A stretch of 64,000 nt of DNA from Hyalangium versicolor (GTDB lineage: Bacteria > Myxococcota > Myxococcia > Myxococcales > Myxococcaceae): the NCBI RefSeq assembly GCF_020103695.1, contig NZ_JAHXBF010000002.1, positions 496,001 through 560,000 of the forward strand. Direction: 5' to 3'. Position numbers and translations under genes: made by a program. Shown in pieces: positions 53,090 through 61,552 of the stretch (positions are counted from its first letter, which is position 1; every line of letters begins with the position of its first letter). Under the pieces are notes generated by a model. That model had not been told where the DNA came from. It did not search any database and saw nothing but the letters and a program-made list of their open reading frames with translations.

Positions 53090-54622
53090 CTAGAAGCGGC
53101 GATACAGCGTGAAGTCGCCAGCGCTCGCCACCCGCTTCCACCCGAGCGCTTCAGGTGTGGCTCCGAACCCGAAGATGAACATCGATGGCACATCGCAGAG
53201 CCACTGGACGTGCTGGGCCTCCAGGTACGTGGCCATCCGTCCCCGGTGAGCCAGCGCCTGCGCGTTGACCTTCCCATCCAGGTTCACGACAGCCGGCTGG
53301 AAGAATCCGAGTGTCCCGGACTGGAACGCGGCGACTCGCTCCCCCTCCGGGACCCACGCACGCACCAGATCGAGCTGGTTGAAGAAGCCCGAGCGGACGA
53401 TCCGCTCCGGTGCGAACCACATCAGCAGCAACAGCCCCAGGCCGGGCGCGATGAGCAGGAACGGCAGGCCCTTCGCTCCCCACCGGATGCGCTCCCGCAG
53501 CACGAGCACGGCTGCCGAGAGCAACAGCGCGCCCGGAATGGACAGGGCAGCGACATAGCGCCGGTAGAAGTGGGCAGCCCAGGAACTGGCGCAGTACCAG
53601 ACGGCCAGCAACAGCCCGAAGACGAGCAGCAGTTGGATGTACCGCCGGGCCCACCGCGCCGGCTCTCCGTGCGGCAGCCCGCCACGCCAGGCCCTCCCCG
53701 CCCCCGACGCCAGCACGAGCACCGCGAGCACCGGCACCACGAGGACAGCGGCCGCCATGGCCCAGCTCGGCGCTCCAAAGGGGTAGATGAACGGCGAGGC
53801 GGCCATCGCCACCGCGTGGACCGCCGCCTGCACCCGAGTGGGTTCGAGCGCAAACGCCTGCTGTGCCCTTCCACTCGTGGGGACAAACGAGCCGAAGTAG
53901 ACGACGTTGTAGAGCCACCACGGCAGCGAGACGAGCGTCGACAGGACGCCCACCGCTCCGCTGGTGAGCACGCGGTTCAGCAGCGAGCCAGCGCCTCGGG
54001 CCAGGAGCAGGCTGCCCGCGAGCAGCACCACGAGGATGCCGGTGTCGATGCGCGCGAGCACGAGCAGCCCACACAGCACCCCCAGCGCCAGCGCGGAACG
54101 GGGCTGCGCGGGATCCGTCCGCGCGAAGGCGAGGCCCACGGCCAGCAGCAGCAACAGCACCAATCCCGTCTCCAGGCCATTCTGGTGCTGCCAGAAGAGG
54201 AACATGCTCCCGGCATAGGTCAGCGCGGCCACCCACTCCGTGGCGCCCTCACGCTCACCGAAAGCCTTCGCCGCGAAGCGCCCGAACAGCAAGGCGGAGC
54301 CGGCCTGCACCAGCGCCAGGAACAGGATGATCAGGCGGATGGCCCAGGTGTCATCAGGGGCCACCTTGAAGGCTCCGAAGCACACCCCGAAGAAGAGGGG
54401 CTGGAAGCCATTGGTCAGGTGCTCGCCATCCGCGGTGATGCCGTGCCCCGCCACCGCATGGCGAGCAATCTGGAAGTAGTAGTAGGCGTCCTCGACGAGG
54501 GGACGGTGGAAGATGCGGTCCCCTCCTCGGGCCGCGAGGCTGGCGAAGAGGAGGGACAGGAGGAGCGCAAGGCGAGCCGTCCGCTGCGCGCCCGGTCGGG
54601 TCATCGCTCCATAGTGGAGCAT
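53090..54622 (-). CDS. Glycosyltransferase-like multipass membrane protein
   Basis: Integral membrane protein of 510 residues with about 10-12 hydrophobic helices. After the first helix the loop VEDAYYYFQIARHAVAGHG, then TNGFQPLF, resembles the catalytic acidic loop of GT-C glycosyltransferases (ArnT/PMT-like, GT39/GT87 group). The C-terminal periplasmic portion (about 390-510) has CDVPSMFIFGFGATPEALGW. It would move a sugar from a polyprenyl carrier onto a lipid, glycan or protein acceptor; donor and acceptor are unknown. The start may be the ATG at 54604. It follows the RCC1 gene by 43 bases on the same strand. Confidence 0.7.
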   Translation of the reverse strand: MLHYGAMTRPGAQRTARLALLLSLLFASLAARGGDRIFHRPLVEDAYYYFQIARHAVAGHGITADGEHLTNGFQPLFFGVCFGAFKVAPDDTWAIRLIILFLALVQAGSALLFGRFAAKAFGEREGATEWVAALTYAGSMFLFWQHQNGLETGLVLLLLLAVGLAFARTDPAQPRSALALGVLCGLLVLARIDTGILVVLLAGSLLLARGAGSLLNRVLTSGAVGVLSTLVSLPWWLYNVVYFGSFVPTSGRAQQAFALEPTRVQAAVHAVAMAASPFIYPFGAPSWAMAAAVLVVPVLAVLVLASGAGRAWRGGLPHGEPARWARRYIQLLLVFGLLLAVWYCASSWAAHFYRRYVAALSIPGALLLSAAVLVLRERIRWGAKGLPFLLIAPGLGLLLLMWFAPERIVRSGFFNQLDLVRAWVPEGERVAAFQSGTLGFFQPAVVNLDGKVNAQALAHRGRMATYLEAQHVQWLCDVPSMFIFGFGATPEALGWKRVASAGDFTLYRRF

Positions 54623-54665
54623 CGGGCGCGAGATGGCCAGCGTTCGACGAACCGCCCGAGAGCGA

Positions 54666-57212
54666 TCACTGAACGAAGTACATCAAAGCTCCGGGCGACA
54701 GCCGGTTGGCGGTCGTCCCATCCCCGAACGCCCCCTCACTGTTCTGGCCCCAGGTCCACACGGTGCCATCCCGCTGCAATGCCGCCGAGTGATAGAGCCC
54801 CGAGGCGATGGTGGTGATTCCATTGAGACCGGGCACCAGGAGCCGCATCGACTGTTGGGTGGTCGTTCCATCCCCCAGCTGGCCATAATAGTTGTAGCCC
54901 CAGGACCATGCGGTGCCGTCGAGCTTCACCGCGAGTGTCGAGGCGTACTTGGCGGAGACCACACTCATCCCGTCGAGATAGTGCACCATCACGGGCGTGG
55001 TGCGCTGGGTGGTCGTCTGGTCCCCCAACTGGCCGCTGCTGTTGAGGCCCCAGGCGGAGGCATAGCCGTACTGGCGCAGGGCTACGGAGTGGAAGGTCCC
55101 CGCAGAGATGTCGAAGGCATCGGTGAGAGAAGACACCTTCACGGGCGTCGCCCGGTTGGTGGTCGTCCCGTCCCCGAGCTGGCCGAAGGCGTTGTAGCCC
55201 CAGGCCCACACCGTCCCATCCGGCTTCAACGCCAGCGAGTGGTAGGCACCCGCGCTCACGGTAATGGCTCCGGTGAGGTTCAACACCTTCACGGGCGTCA
55301 CCCGGTTGGTGGTCGTCCCATCCCCGAGCTGGCCACTGGAGTTGGAGCCCCAGGCCCACACCGTCCCGTCCGCCTTCAACGCCAGCGACTGGTACCACCC
55401 CGCGGCAACGGCGACGACGCCACTGAGACCCGACACCTGCACGGGAGTGCTGCGCAGGTTGGTCGTCCCGTCTCCGAGCTGGCCGTAGGAGTTGGAGCCC
55501 CAGGCCCACACCGTCCCGTCCGCCTTCAACGCCAGGATGTGGTAGGCGCCCACGCTGATGTCGGTGACACCTTCGAGGCCCAGCACCGGCCCGGCGGGCA
55601 CGAGTCGCGCGACAGTCGACCCATCCCCGAGTTCTCCGAGGGAATTGCTGCCCCAGGCATAGACCTGGCCATCCTGCTTCAGCACCACCGTGAATCCCGC
55701 CCCCGCGCCCACGGCCTTGAGCGGAGGGAGCACCGGCGTCACGGGCAGATTGCGCTGGGTGACGCTGCCGTCTCCCAGCTGGCCGGAGCCGTTGCTACCC
55801 CAGGTGAACACGGTTCCATCCGCCATCCTCGCCACTGCATGGTTGAGCCCCGCATCGAGCCCCATCACATCCATGAGGCCGCTCGCCCGAACGGGAGTGA
55901 CGCTGCGATCGACCATCCCATTGCCGAGCTGACCATAGGAGTTCTCGCCCCAGCCCCAGACAGTGCCATCCTGCTCGATGACGGCGGAGAAATAGAGGCC
56001 AGCGGCCAGGCGGGTGACGCCGCTGAGCCCGCTCACCTCCACTGGGAGCGAGCGATTCGTGGTCGTCCCATCGCCGAGCTGGCCGTTGTAGTTGTTACCC
56101 CAGGCAGAGACAGTGCCGTCCTTCTTCAACGCCAGGGTGTGGTAGCTGCCGGCCATCACCGCGGCGGCATTGGACAGGCTGGAGACTCGCACAGGCACGG
56201 GCCGGTACGTCGTCGTCCCGTCGCCCAGCTGGCCGTATTCGTTGGAGCCCCAGCCCCACACGGTGTTGTCCTTCTTCCAGGCTACCGTGTGGAACAGGCC
56301 TGCGGAGATGGAGCCGATTCCGCTCGAGCTCGCCACCTGCACCGGCGCGTTGCGCTGGGTGATCGTCCCATCGCCGAGCTGGCCATAGGAGTTGTTGCCC
56401 CAGGCCCACACGGTGCCGTCCTTCTTCAGCACCACCGTGTGGAAGGAGCCCGCGGACACGGCGACGACATCGCTCAGGCCCGGCACCTTCGCGGGCAGCG
56501 CTCGCAGCACGGTCGTCCCATCTCCCAGCTGGCCGTTGCCATTGTTGCCCCAGGTCCACACGGTGCCATCCGCCGCGAGCGCCACCGAGTGGTTGGCTCC
56601 CGCGGACACGGCGACGACGTTGCTCAGCCCCTTCACCTGCTGGGGGGTGGCGCGAGAGCCTCGGTGCCCGAGCCCCAACGCCCCATAGGAGTTGTCGCCC
56701 CAGGTCCACACGGTGCCGTCGGCCTTCAGCTCCATCGTGTGCTGGTTGCCCGCCGAGACACCGGGGCAGGACTGCAGGACGTTCTGGAACAACGACCGGG
56801 AGATGGTGAAGCACGTGGTGCGCTTGCCATTGCTGTCGATCACCATCGGATAGGCCGTCACCTCGACCGCGTGCGCCCCGCAGCTCACTCCGAGCTGGCT
56901 GTAGAACCATTCGCCCGAGGTGGTGGGGATCTCATCGGCGGTCGTCAGCGTGCCATCCACCCGGTACTCCACGCGCACCCCGGCGGCCAGACCCGACACC
57001 GCATAGGTCCCTGCTCCCGCGAGCTCTCCTTCGTACGAGCTGATTCCCTCCAGCTCCAGCGCGCTCACGTCCAGCCCCGTGCACAGCCCCTGCTGCTGGG
57101 TGCCCAGCGGCTCGGCGCCAGGTCCCTGCTCCTGCGTGGGCACCCCACAGGCCAGCCACACCACTCCTCCCAAGACCGCCCACAAGAGCCTGCGCTTCAT
57201 GTCCTGCCTCAT
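54666..57212 (-). CDS. RCC1-repeat lipoprotein (14 repeats)
   Basis: Secreted lipoprotein of 848 residues. The ATG at 57212 has GGAGGA upstream; a lipobox WLACG follows a hydrophobic helix. After about 150 residues there are 14 RCC1-type repeats of about 50 residues. Each carries a core like VWTWGDNSYGALGLG or VWAWGSNSYGQLGDG, and the GQLGDG signature is nearly invariant. Fourteen repeats are enough for two seven-bladed propellers. RCC1-repeat proteins in myxobacteria are common on the surface, but their ligands are unknown. It lies upstream of the GT-C-like gene on the same strand. Confidence 0.9.
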   Translation of the reverse strand: MRQDMKRRLLWAVLGGVVWLACGVPTQEQGPGAEPLGTQQQGLCTGLDVSALELEGISSYEGELAGAGTYAVSGLAAGVRVEYRVDGTLTTADEIPTTSGEWFYSQLGVSCGAHAVEVTAYPMVIDSNGKRTTCFTISRSLFQNVLQSCPGVSAGNQHTMELKADGTVWTWGDNSYGALGLGHRGSRATPQQVKGLSNVVAVSAGANHSVALAADGTVWTWGNNGNGQLGDGTTVLRALPAKVPGLSDVVAVSAGSFHTVVLKKDGTVWAWGNNSYGQLGDGTITQRNAPVQVASSSGIGSISAGLFHTVAWKKDNTVWGWGSNEYGQLGDGTTTYRPVPVRVSSLSNAAAVMAGSYHTLALKKDGTVSAWGNNYNGQLGDGTTTNRSLPVEVSGLSGVTRLAAGLYFSAVIEQDGTVWGWGENSYGQLGNGMVDRSVTPVRASGLMDVMGLDAGLNHAVARMADGTVFTWGSNGSGQLGDGSVTQRNLPVTPVLPPLKAVGAGAGFTVVLKQDGQVYAWGSNSLGELGDGSTVARLVPAGPVLGLEGVTDISVGAYHILALKADGTVWAWGSNSYGQLGDGTTNLRSTPVQVSGLSGVVAVAAGWYQSLALKADGTVWAWGSNSSGQLGDGTTTNRVTPVKVLNLTGAITVSAGAYHSLALKPDGTVWAWGYNAFGQLGDGTTTNRATPVKVSSLTDAFDISAGTFHSVALRQYGYASAWGLNSSGQLGDQTTTQRTTPVMVHYLDGMSVVSAKYASTLAVKLDGTAWSWGYNYYGQLGDGTTTQQSMRLLVPGLNGITTIASGLYHSAALQRDGTVWTWGQNSEGAFGDGTTANRLSPGALMYFVQ

Positions 57213-57530
57213 GATCGATTCCTCCGGCTCATGGGCACTCTCGGTCCCCGGCCAGTGCATGTCCGCGCGGGGCCTTTGCATTCGACACGCCACCCGGCCG
57301 CTTCCTGTCTTTCGAAGGACTTACGGAGCTCCCCACCCTGTCCCCTGGTAACGCCAGTGTCCACGCGCGGGTTTCCGCCTGATCACTCCCGTTACCCCTC
57401 TGGCCCCTGCGTCCGGAAAATCACCCGATAATTCGCCGGGAAGATCGTCGACCCGGGTCGTTGTGAGGACGAGCCCCTCGGAAAGCAGGGGCACATCGCT
57501 CTTCCTACCCAGGACCCAGAGGTCTCACCC
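57213..57530. other. Divergent intergenic region (RCC1 / zincin genes)
   Basis: 318 bases without a supported gene. It contains a weak sigma-54-like site on the minus strand at 57278-57293 (TGGCGTG then AATGCA, GG and GC 10 bases apart) that could serve the RCC1 gene. The plus-strand gene is preceded by an AT-rich segment near 57415-57440. Confidence 0.35.
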
Positions 57531-59330
57531 ATGAAGCGCTCTTCCTTCCTGAAAAGCTCCCTCCTGGCCGCGAGCCTGAGCGCGGGCTCATCCTTCGCCA
57601 CCACGCCCATCGTCGCGGACATCGAACCGACGCTGACCCTCCCCAGGGGCTCCATCCGCGAGATGAGCGGCTGGATCGAGGTGCAGAACCCCAACCGCGT
57701 GGAGCTCTGGGCTTCGGCGCGCAGCTTCTCCAGCCCGCTGGGCTACTCCGTCGAGGTCAGCTCCGAGCCGGTGCTCGTGAAGGGTGGGGACCGGGCGCGC
57801 ATCACCCTGAGGCTGTCCGTCACGGGAGATGGGCTCTACCACGTGGCGATCCCGGTCAACCTGCTGGGCGCGGACGGTTCACTCGTCAGCCGCGTCGAGG
57901 GCACGATCGATCTCGAGGTGCGCGACGGCACCTACCTGGTCGACAAGTACGAGAACCTCTTCGTGCGCCCCGTCGACCAGCAGCTCGACGAGGACGACAA
58001 CGAGGTGTTCGTCTTCCGCGCCGCGCCGCCGCGGACCGACATTCCCCTGAGCCGGGACTACGCGCTCGAGCGCTGGGAGATCGACGATCTCTCGATCATC
58101 ACCGACGGCGCCGTCTACGAGAGCACGCCGGGCTCCGAGGGAGACGAGGTGCAATCCCCCACCCTGCCCCTGCCTCCGCCCCGCGACTCCACGCTGCCGC
58201 GGCACGTGGATCCGGAGGATGTGAAGTACACCCAGAGCGCGGTCGATGAGCGCATCCAGCGGGCCCTCGAGACCGGGGGGAAGGGCGTTCGACAGAACGG
58301 CGTGAAGCCCACGGGACTCGTCTCTGGGATGAAGGGCCAGGGCTCGTTCAACTACACGGGCATGGACGGCCTGCTGCACCCGGCCTGGGGCTGGCGCGTC
58401 TATGCCTATATCGACCTGGGCTTCATCTCGGTGAGCATCGCCAAGACGAACGTGAAGGCGAACGGCTCCTGGAGCGTGAACCTGCCCGCGCTTCCGAGCG
58501 GCTACCCCGTCCACTTCGCCTACGAGCCGCGCAACATCTACTTCACCCTGAAGAACTCGGCGGGGAGCTACTACAGCTTCAGCTCGGGCGCCCAACACTC
58601 CACGGCCACCAACAAGACGCTCAACGAGTACACGCAGGCGGCCTACCTGAGCAACAGCGACCTGGTGGGGCTGGGCGAGGTCCACCGCGACGGCATGGAG
58701 TTCTGGGAGTCGCTCAAGACGAAGGGCGAGGGCATTGATCCAGTGCCGTCCAAGAGCATCTCCCTGCACTACCCGAACACGACGGAGGACTGCGGCCGGA
58801 AGGACGGCAAGCTCTGGAGCTGCGCCAGCACGGACGGCCACATCTGGATCATCCCGGCGCACGCCAGCGGCAACGTGATCAAACACGAGCTCGCGCACCA
58901 GTTGCAGTACAAGTTCTGGGACGGCAAGACGCCCGACGACAGCAGCGGGACCCACAAGATCACGGACTGCTACACCACGGGACTGGCGCTGTCCGAGGGC
59001 TTCGCCGACTTCATGCTCGTGTGGTCCAACCTTGACCGCACCCAGAACGGAAACACCCCGTGGAACGTCGAGCGTCCCGACCTGGCCGGCGCCTGCACCA
59101 CGAAGAACCTGAACGAGCTGTGGGTGGCGGGCAACTTCTGGGACTTCTACGACTCGGTGACGGACGGCAAGGACACCATCTACTACGTGCACACCGGCAT
59201 CGTGCCCAAGATGTACCTGAACAACGGCAAGCACAACTCGATGTCCGAGTACCTCAGCATCTTCAAGTCCAAGGCCAGCTCGAACCACCAGACGATCGTC
59301 TCGGACATCTTCACCCAGAACCACCAGTAA
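57531..59330 (+). CDS. Secreted zincin-type metalloprotease-like protein
   Basis: Protein of 599 residues with a signal peptide (LAASLSAGSSFA). Residues about 25-290 form beta-rich domains that may be Ig-like. The region from about 395 carries a zinc protease motif HELAH (His452, Glu453, His456), with the probable third ligand Glu489 in SEGFADFM, a gluzincin-type layout. Cys pairs (CGRKDGKLWSC) suggest disulfides in the secreted protein. Its closest family is not recognised. A strong Rho-independent terminator follows. Confidence 0.75.
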   Translation: MKRSSFLKSSLLAASLSAGSSFATTPIVADIEPTLTLPRGSIREMSGWIEVQNPNRVELWASARSFSSPLGYSVEVSSEPVLVKGGDRARITLRLSVTGDGLYHVAIPVNLLGADGSLVSRVEGTIDLEVRDGTYLVDKYENLFVRPVDQQLDEDDNEVFVFRAAPPRTDIPLSRDYALERWEIDDLSIITDGAVYESTPGSEGDEVQSPTLPLPPPRDSTLPRHVDPEDVKYTQSAVDERIQRALETGGKGVRQNGVKPTGLVSGMKGQGSFNYTGMDGLLHPAWGWRVYAYIDLGFISVSIAKTNVKANGSWSVNLPALPSGYPVHFAYEPRNIYFTLKNSAGSYYSFSSGAQHSTATNKTLNEYTQAAYLSNSDLVGLGEVHRDGMEFWESLKTKGEGIDPVPSKSISLHYPNTTEDCGRKDGKLWSCASTDGHIWIIPAHASGNVIKHELAHQLQYKFWDGKTPDDSSGTHKITDCYTTGLALSEGFADFMLVWSNLDRTQNGNTPWNVERPDLAGACTTKNLNELWVAGNFWDFYDSVTDGKDTIYYVHTGIVPKMYLNNGKHNSMSEYLSIFKSKASSNHQTIVSDIFTQNHQ

Positions 59331-59349
59331 GCAGCCCGAGCTTCACCCC

Positions 59350-59400
59350 ACACCCTCGGCGATCCGTCCGCGGACGGTTTGCCGGGGGTGTCGCTTTTTT
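59350..59400 (+). terminator. Rho-independent terminator of the zincin gene
   Basis: Stem ACACCC-t-CGGC and GCCG-g-GGGTGT enclosing an inner CCGTCC/GGACGG stem, followed by TCGCTTTTTT (T-run 59395-59400). It begins 19 bases after the stop codon. This is the clearest classic terminator in the window. Confidence 0.95.
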
Positions 59401-59470
59401 GCAGGACGCTCCCCCACATCTGCTCCGAGGCCAGGCTGGCCTTCCCAAGCGGGCTGGCCTGAGCGCCCAC

Positions 59471-59686
59471 TCAGCGCATGTTGTTGATGATGGCCATGCT
59501 CATCTCATTCAGCTTCTTGAGGATGTTGCTGATGGTGCTGACGGCCTGCTGCTCCTTGTCCAGCCTCAGCTGATTCGTCATCAGATCTCGCTGCTCCGCA
59601 GGAACCTGGGCGAGCATTTTCTGCTCATCCGCCGTAAAATTCTTATTGGCCGCAACGGAGTTGAGAAGCGAATCAATGGAACTCAT
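59471..59686 (-). CDS. Small helical protein (71 residues)
   Basis: Starts at the ATG at 59686 with AGGAGG 8 bases upstream. The protein is almost wholly helical (SSIDSLLNSVAANKNFTADE, EQRDLMTNQLRLDKEQQAVS, KKLNEMSMAIINNMR) and has no signal peptide or Cys. The C-terminal IINNMR and overall size recall type III secretion needle-type subunits, but the likeness is weak and no secretion genes lie nearby. Local GC content is lower than that of neighbours. It is separated from the zincin gene by the terminator. Confidence 0.6.
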   Translation of the reverse strand: MSSIDSLLNSVAANKNFTADEQKMLAQVPAEQRDLMTNQLRLDKEQQAVSTISNILKKLNEMSMAIINNMR

Positions 59687-59889
59687 GTGGAGCCTCCTGC
59701 CGCGACAAGGTGGAGTCCCTGTCGCAGGGCAAAGAGGTACCTGAGCGATAGGCGAACCTCTGTACCGCTGGGGAGGTACCCTTCCGAGGCATTGGACGTT
59801 CACGCCCGAACGGTCGGACCGATGAAACCAGTGGCAGGCTCGGCTCGAACGCCGCATGGTGCGCCCCCATGAACTTCAGGAGGCACTTC

Positions 59890-60969
59890 ATGCGTCTGTT
59901 CCCTCTGACTGTCGTCGCCCTGACGATGGCGGCCTGCGCTCGAAACGCCACGCTCCCCGAGCCCTCCGCGGGCCCCCCGGAGACGAGCGCGTCGGTGGAA
60001 TCACGGAGACCCACGCTCGAGCTCGTCGCCCAGTCACCGAGACAGTGGACGGGGATCACCGTTTCGAAGGAGGGCCGCATCTTCATCAATTTTCCCCGCT
60101 GGTCCGAGGACGTGCCCGTCTCGGTGGCGGAGCTGAAAGGCGACACGGTCATTCCCTGGCCGGATGCGGCGTGGAACTCGTGGACTCCGGGCGGGACGGC
60201 GGAGAACCGTTTCGTCGCGGTGCAGAGCGTGGTCGTCGATGATCAGGACCGGCTCTGGGTCGTGGACACCGGCAACCCGCAGTTCAAGGGCACAGTCATC
60301 CAGCCACGGCTCCAGCAGTTTGATCTCTCAGGACGGCTGGTGCGCACCTACGGTTTCCCGCCCGAGGTCTCCTCCGGGAACAGCTACCTCAATGACGTTC
60401 GCATCGACACGGAGGGTGGGGTGGCGTACCTCACCGACTCGCAGGCAGGGGGACTGGTGCTCCTCGACCTGAAGAGCGGGAGCGCACGCAAGGTCCTGAG
60501 CCAGCATCCCTCCACCCATGCGGAGGCCAATCAGATGGTCGTGATGGGCCGGTCCTTCCCGCGAGCCGTCCAGAGCGATGGCATCGCGCTGAGCCCGGAC
60601 CGGAAGACGCTCTATTGGACGGTGCTGACGGGCCACACGCTCTGGCGCATCCCCACCGAGGCCCTGCGAGACGCCCGTCTGGACGACGCCGCGCTGGCTG
60701 GCCGCATCGAGCAGGTGGCCACCATCGTGGCGACGGATGGCATCGAGTTCGATCGCCAGGGGCAGCTGTGGCTCGGGGGCCTGGAGGACAGCTCGCTTGC
60801 CCGATATGTGCCGGAGGGGAAGTACAAGCAGGTCCTCCAGGACGACCGCCTCCGGTGGCCCGATACCTTCGCGGTGGGGCCGGACGGCAAGGTGTACGTC
60901 ACCACCTCGCAGATCCACCTGCAGCCCGCGGAGCGCGGGCCCTACGAGATCTACCGCTTCACGCCGTGA
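59890..60969 (+). CDS. MRJP/SMP-30-like beta-propeller lipoprotein
   Basis: Lipoprotein of 359 residues. The ATG at 59890 has AGGAGG 6 bases upstream; a longer frame starts at 59869. The signal peptide ends at a lipobox MAAC. The rest resembles major-royal-jelly-protein (Yellow) six-bladed propellers: SVVVDDQDRLWVVDTGNPQF, NDVRIDTEGGVAYLTDSQ, SDGIALSPDRKTLYWTVLTG and DTFAVGPDGKVYVTT. Bacterial members are related to L-dopachrome-tautomerase-like and gluconolactonase-like proteins; the activity is not known. A copy of the palindromic repeat lies just after the stop. Confidence 0.88.
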   Translation: MRLFPLTVVALTMAACARNATLPEPSAGPPETSASVESRRPTLELVAQSPRQWTGITVSKEGRIFINFPRWSEDVPVSVAELKGDTVIPWPDAAWNSWTPGGTAENRFVAVQSVVVDDQDRLWVVDTGNPQFKGTVIQPRLQQFDLSGRLVRTYGFPPEVSSGNSYLNDVRIDTEGGVAYLTDSQAGGLVLLDLKSGSARKVLSQHPSTHAEANQMVVMGRSFPRAVQSDGIALSPDRKTLYWTVLTGHTLWRIPTEALRDARLDDAALAGRIEQVATIVATDGIEFDRQGQLWLGGLEDSSLARYVPEGKYKQVLQDDRLRWPDTFAVGPDGKVYVTTSQIHLQPAERGPYEIYRFTP

Positions 60970-60980
60970 GCCTTGTGCAC

Positions 60981-61016
60981 GAACCAACTGGTATGGCGGT
61001 CATACCAGCTCGGTTC
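60981..61016. repeat. Palindromic repeat, copy 3
   Basis: GAACCaaCTGGTATG, loop GCGGT, then CATACCAGctCGGTTC, 11 bases after the stop of the MRJP-like gene. The inner CTGGTATG-N5-CATACCAG equals copy 2. It lies between that gene and the convergent gene at 61030. Confidence 0.75.
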
Positions 61017-61029
61017 ATTACCGTGGCAT

Positions 61030-61344
61030 CTACGCGGTACGCGGCTTGGCTCTCTCGAGAATGGGGTAGTAACACGCGCGCTTCCACTCGTATCCATCCT
61101 CGCCGCAAGCTGGAGGAACATCGACTAGACGACGCCAGCATCCTCCGTTGATCTCGATGTTCCCCACTCTTCGACAAGGAGCGCGCCGCTGCCCTGGAAG
61201 CGGATGCTCCGGTAGCTCCGTTGCGATGACCTGGGCCTCCCAACGGATAAGCAGCTCGTCCAATGTCACCCGTGCATTTCCCCACCCCAGGCTCAGTGGC
61301 AGCAGCAACGCGGCGGCAACAACAAACCCCTGCGTCTTCATCAT
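61030..61344 (-). CDS. Small secreted Cys-containing protein
   Basis: Protein of 104 residues with a signal peptide (TQGFVVAAALLLPLSLGWGNA). The mature part has four Cys (RRAPCRR, NGGCWRRL, PPACGEDGYEWKRACYYP), probably in two disulfides. The pattern GGCW, then PPACGEDGYEWKRACY, resembles short external segments seen at the end of some myxobacterial Ser/Thr kinases, as I recall it. The gene stands divergent from a kinase gene at 61553, which may be meaningful. The function is unknown. Confidence 0.7.
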   Translation of the reverse strand: MMKTQGFVVAAALLLPLSLGWGNARVTLDELLIRWEAQVIATELPEHPLPGQRRAPCRRVGNIEINGGCWRRLVDVPPACGEDGYEWKRACYYPILERAKPRTA

Positions 61345-61552
61345 TGGCTACCTCAGCGTGGGCGCAGGGCAGTTCGTTCCGCCCTCTTGCACACTACCCA
61401 ATGCGTCACGCGTTTGAGGCAGGTCCTGCCTGTGCAGGCTCGGGCTCCACCTACACGCATCTGTTTCCCGATCAACAAGCTATAGTCGCTTTTCGCGGAT
61501 AAACAGGGAAGACTGCGCGACCTGAACTGAATCGCCCGGAGCACTTCCCTGG

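Noticed and set aside
54700-56750. Periodic repeats of about 165 bases that could suggest a CRISPR or satellite array
   Set aside because: They are in-frame RCC1 coding repeats, far longer than CRISPR units, with divergent third codon positions.
54633-57431. A 932-codon plus-strand frame opposite the RCC1 gene
   Set aside because: Antisense translation of the RCC1 repeats, which creates an apparently repetitive protein.
57879-59324. A 481-codon minus-strand frame opposite the zincin gene
   Set aside because: Antisense shadow; it has no signal and its composition mirrors the real gene.
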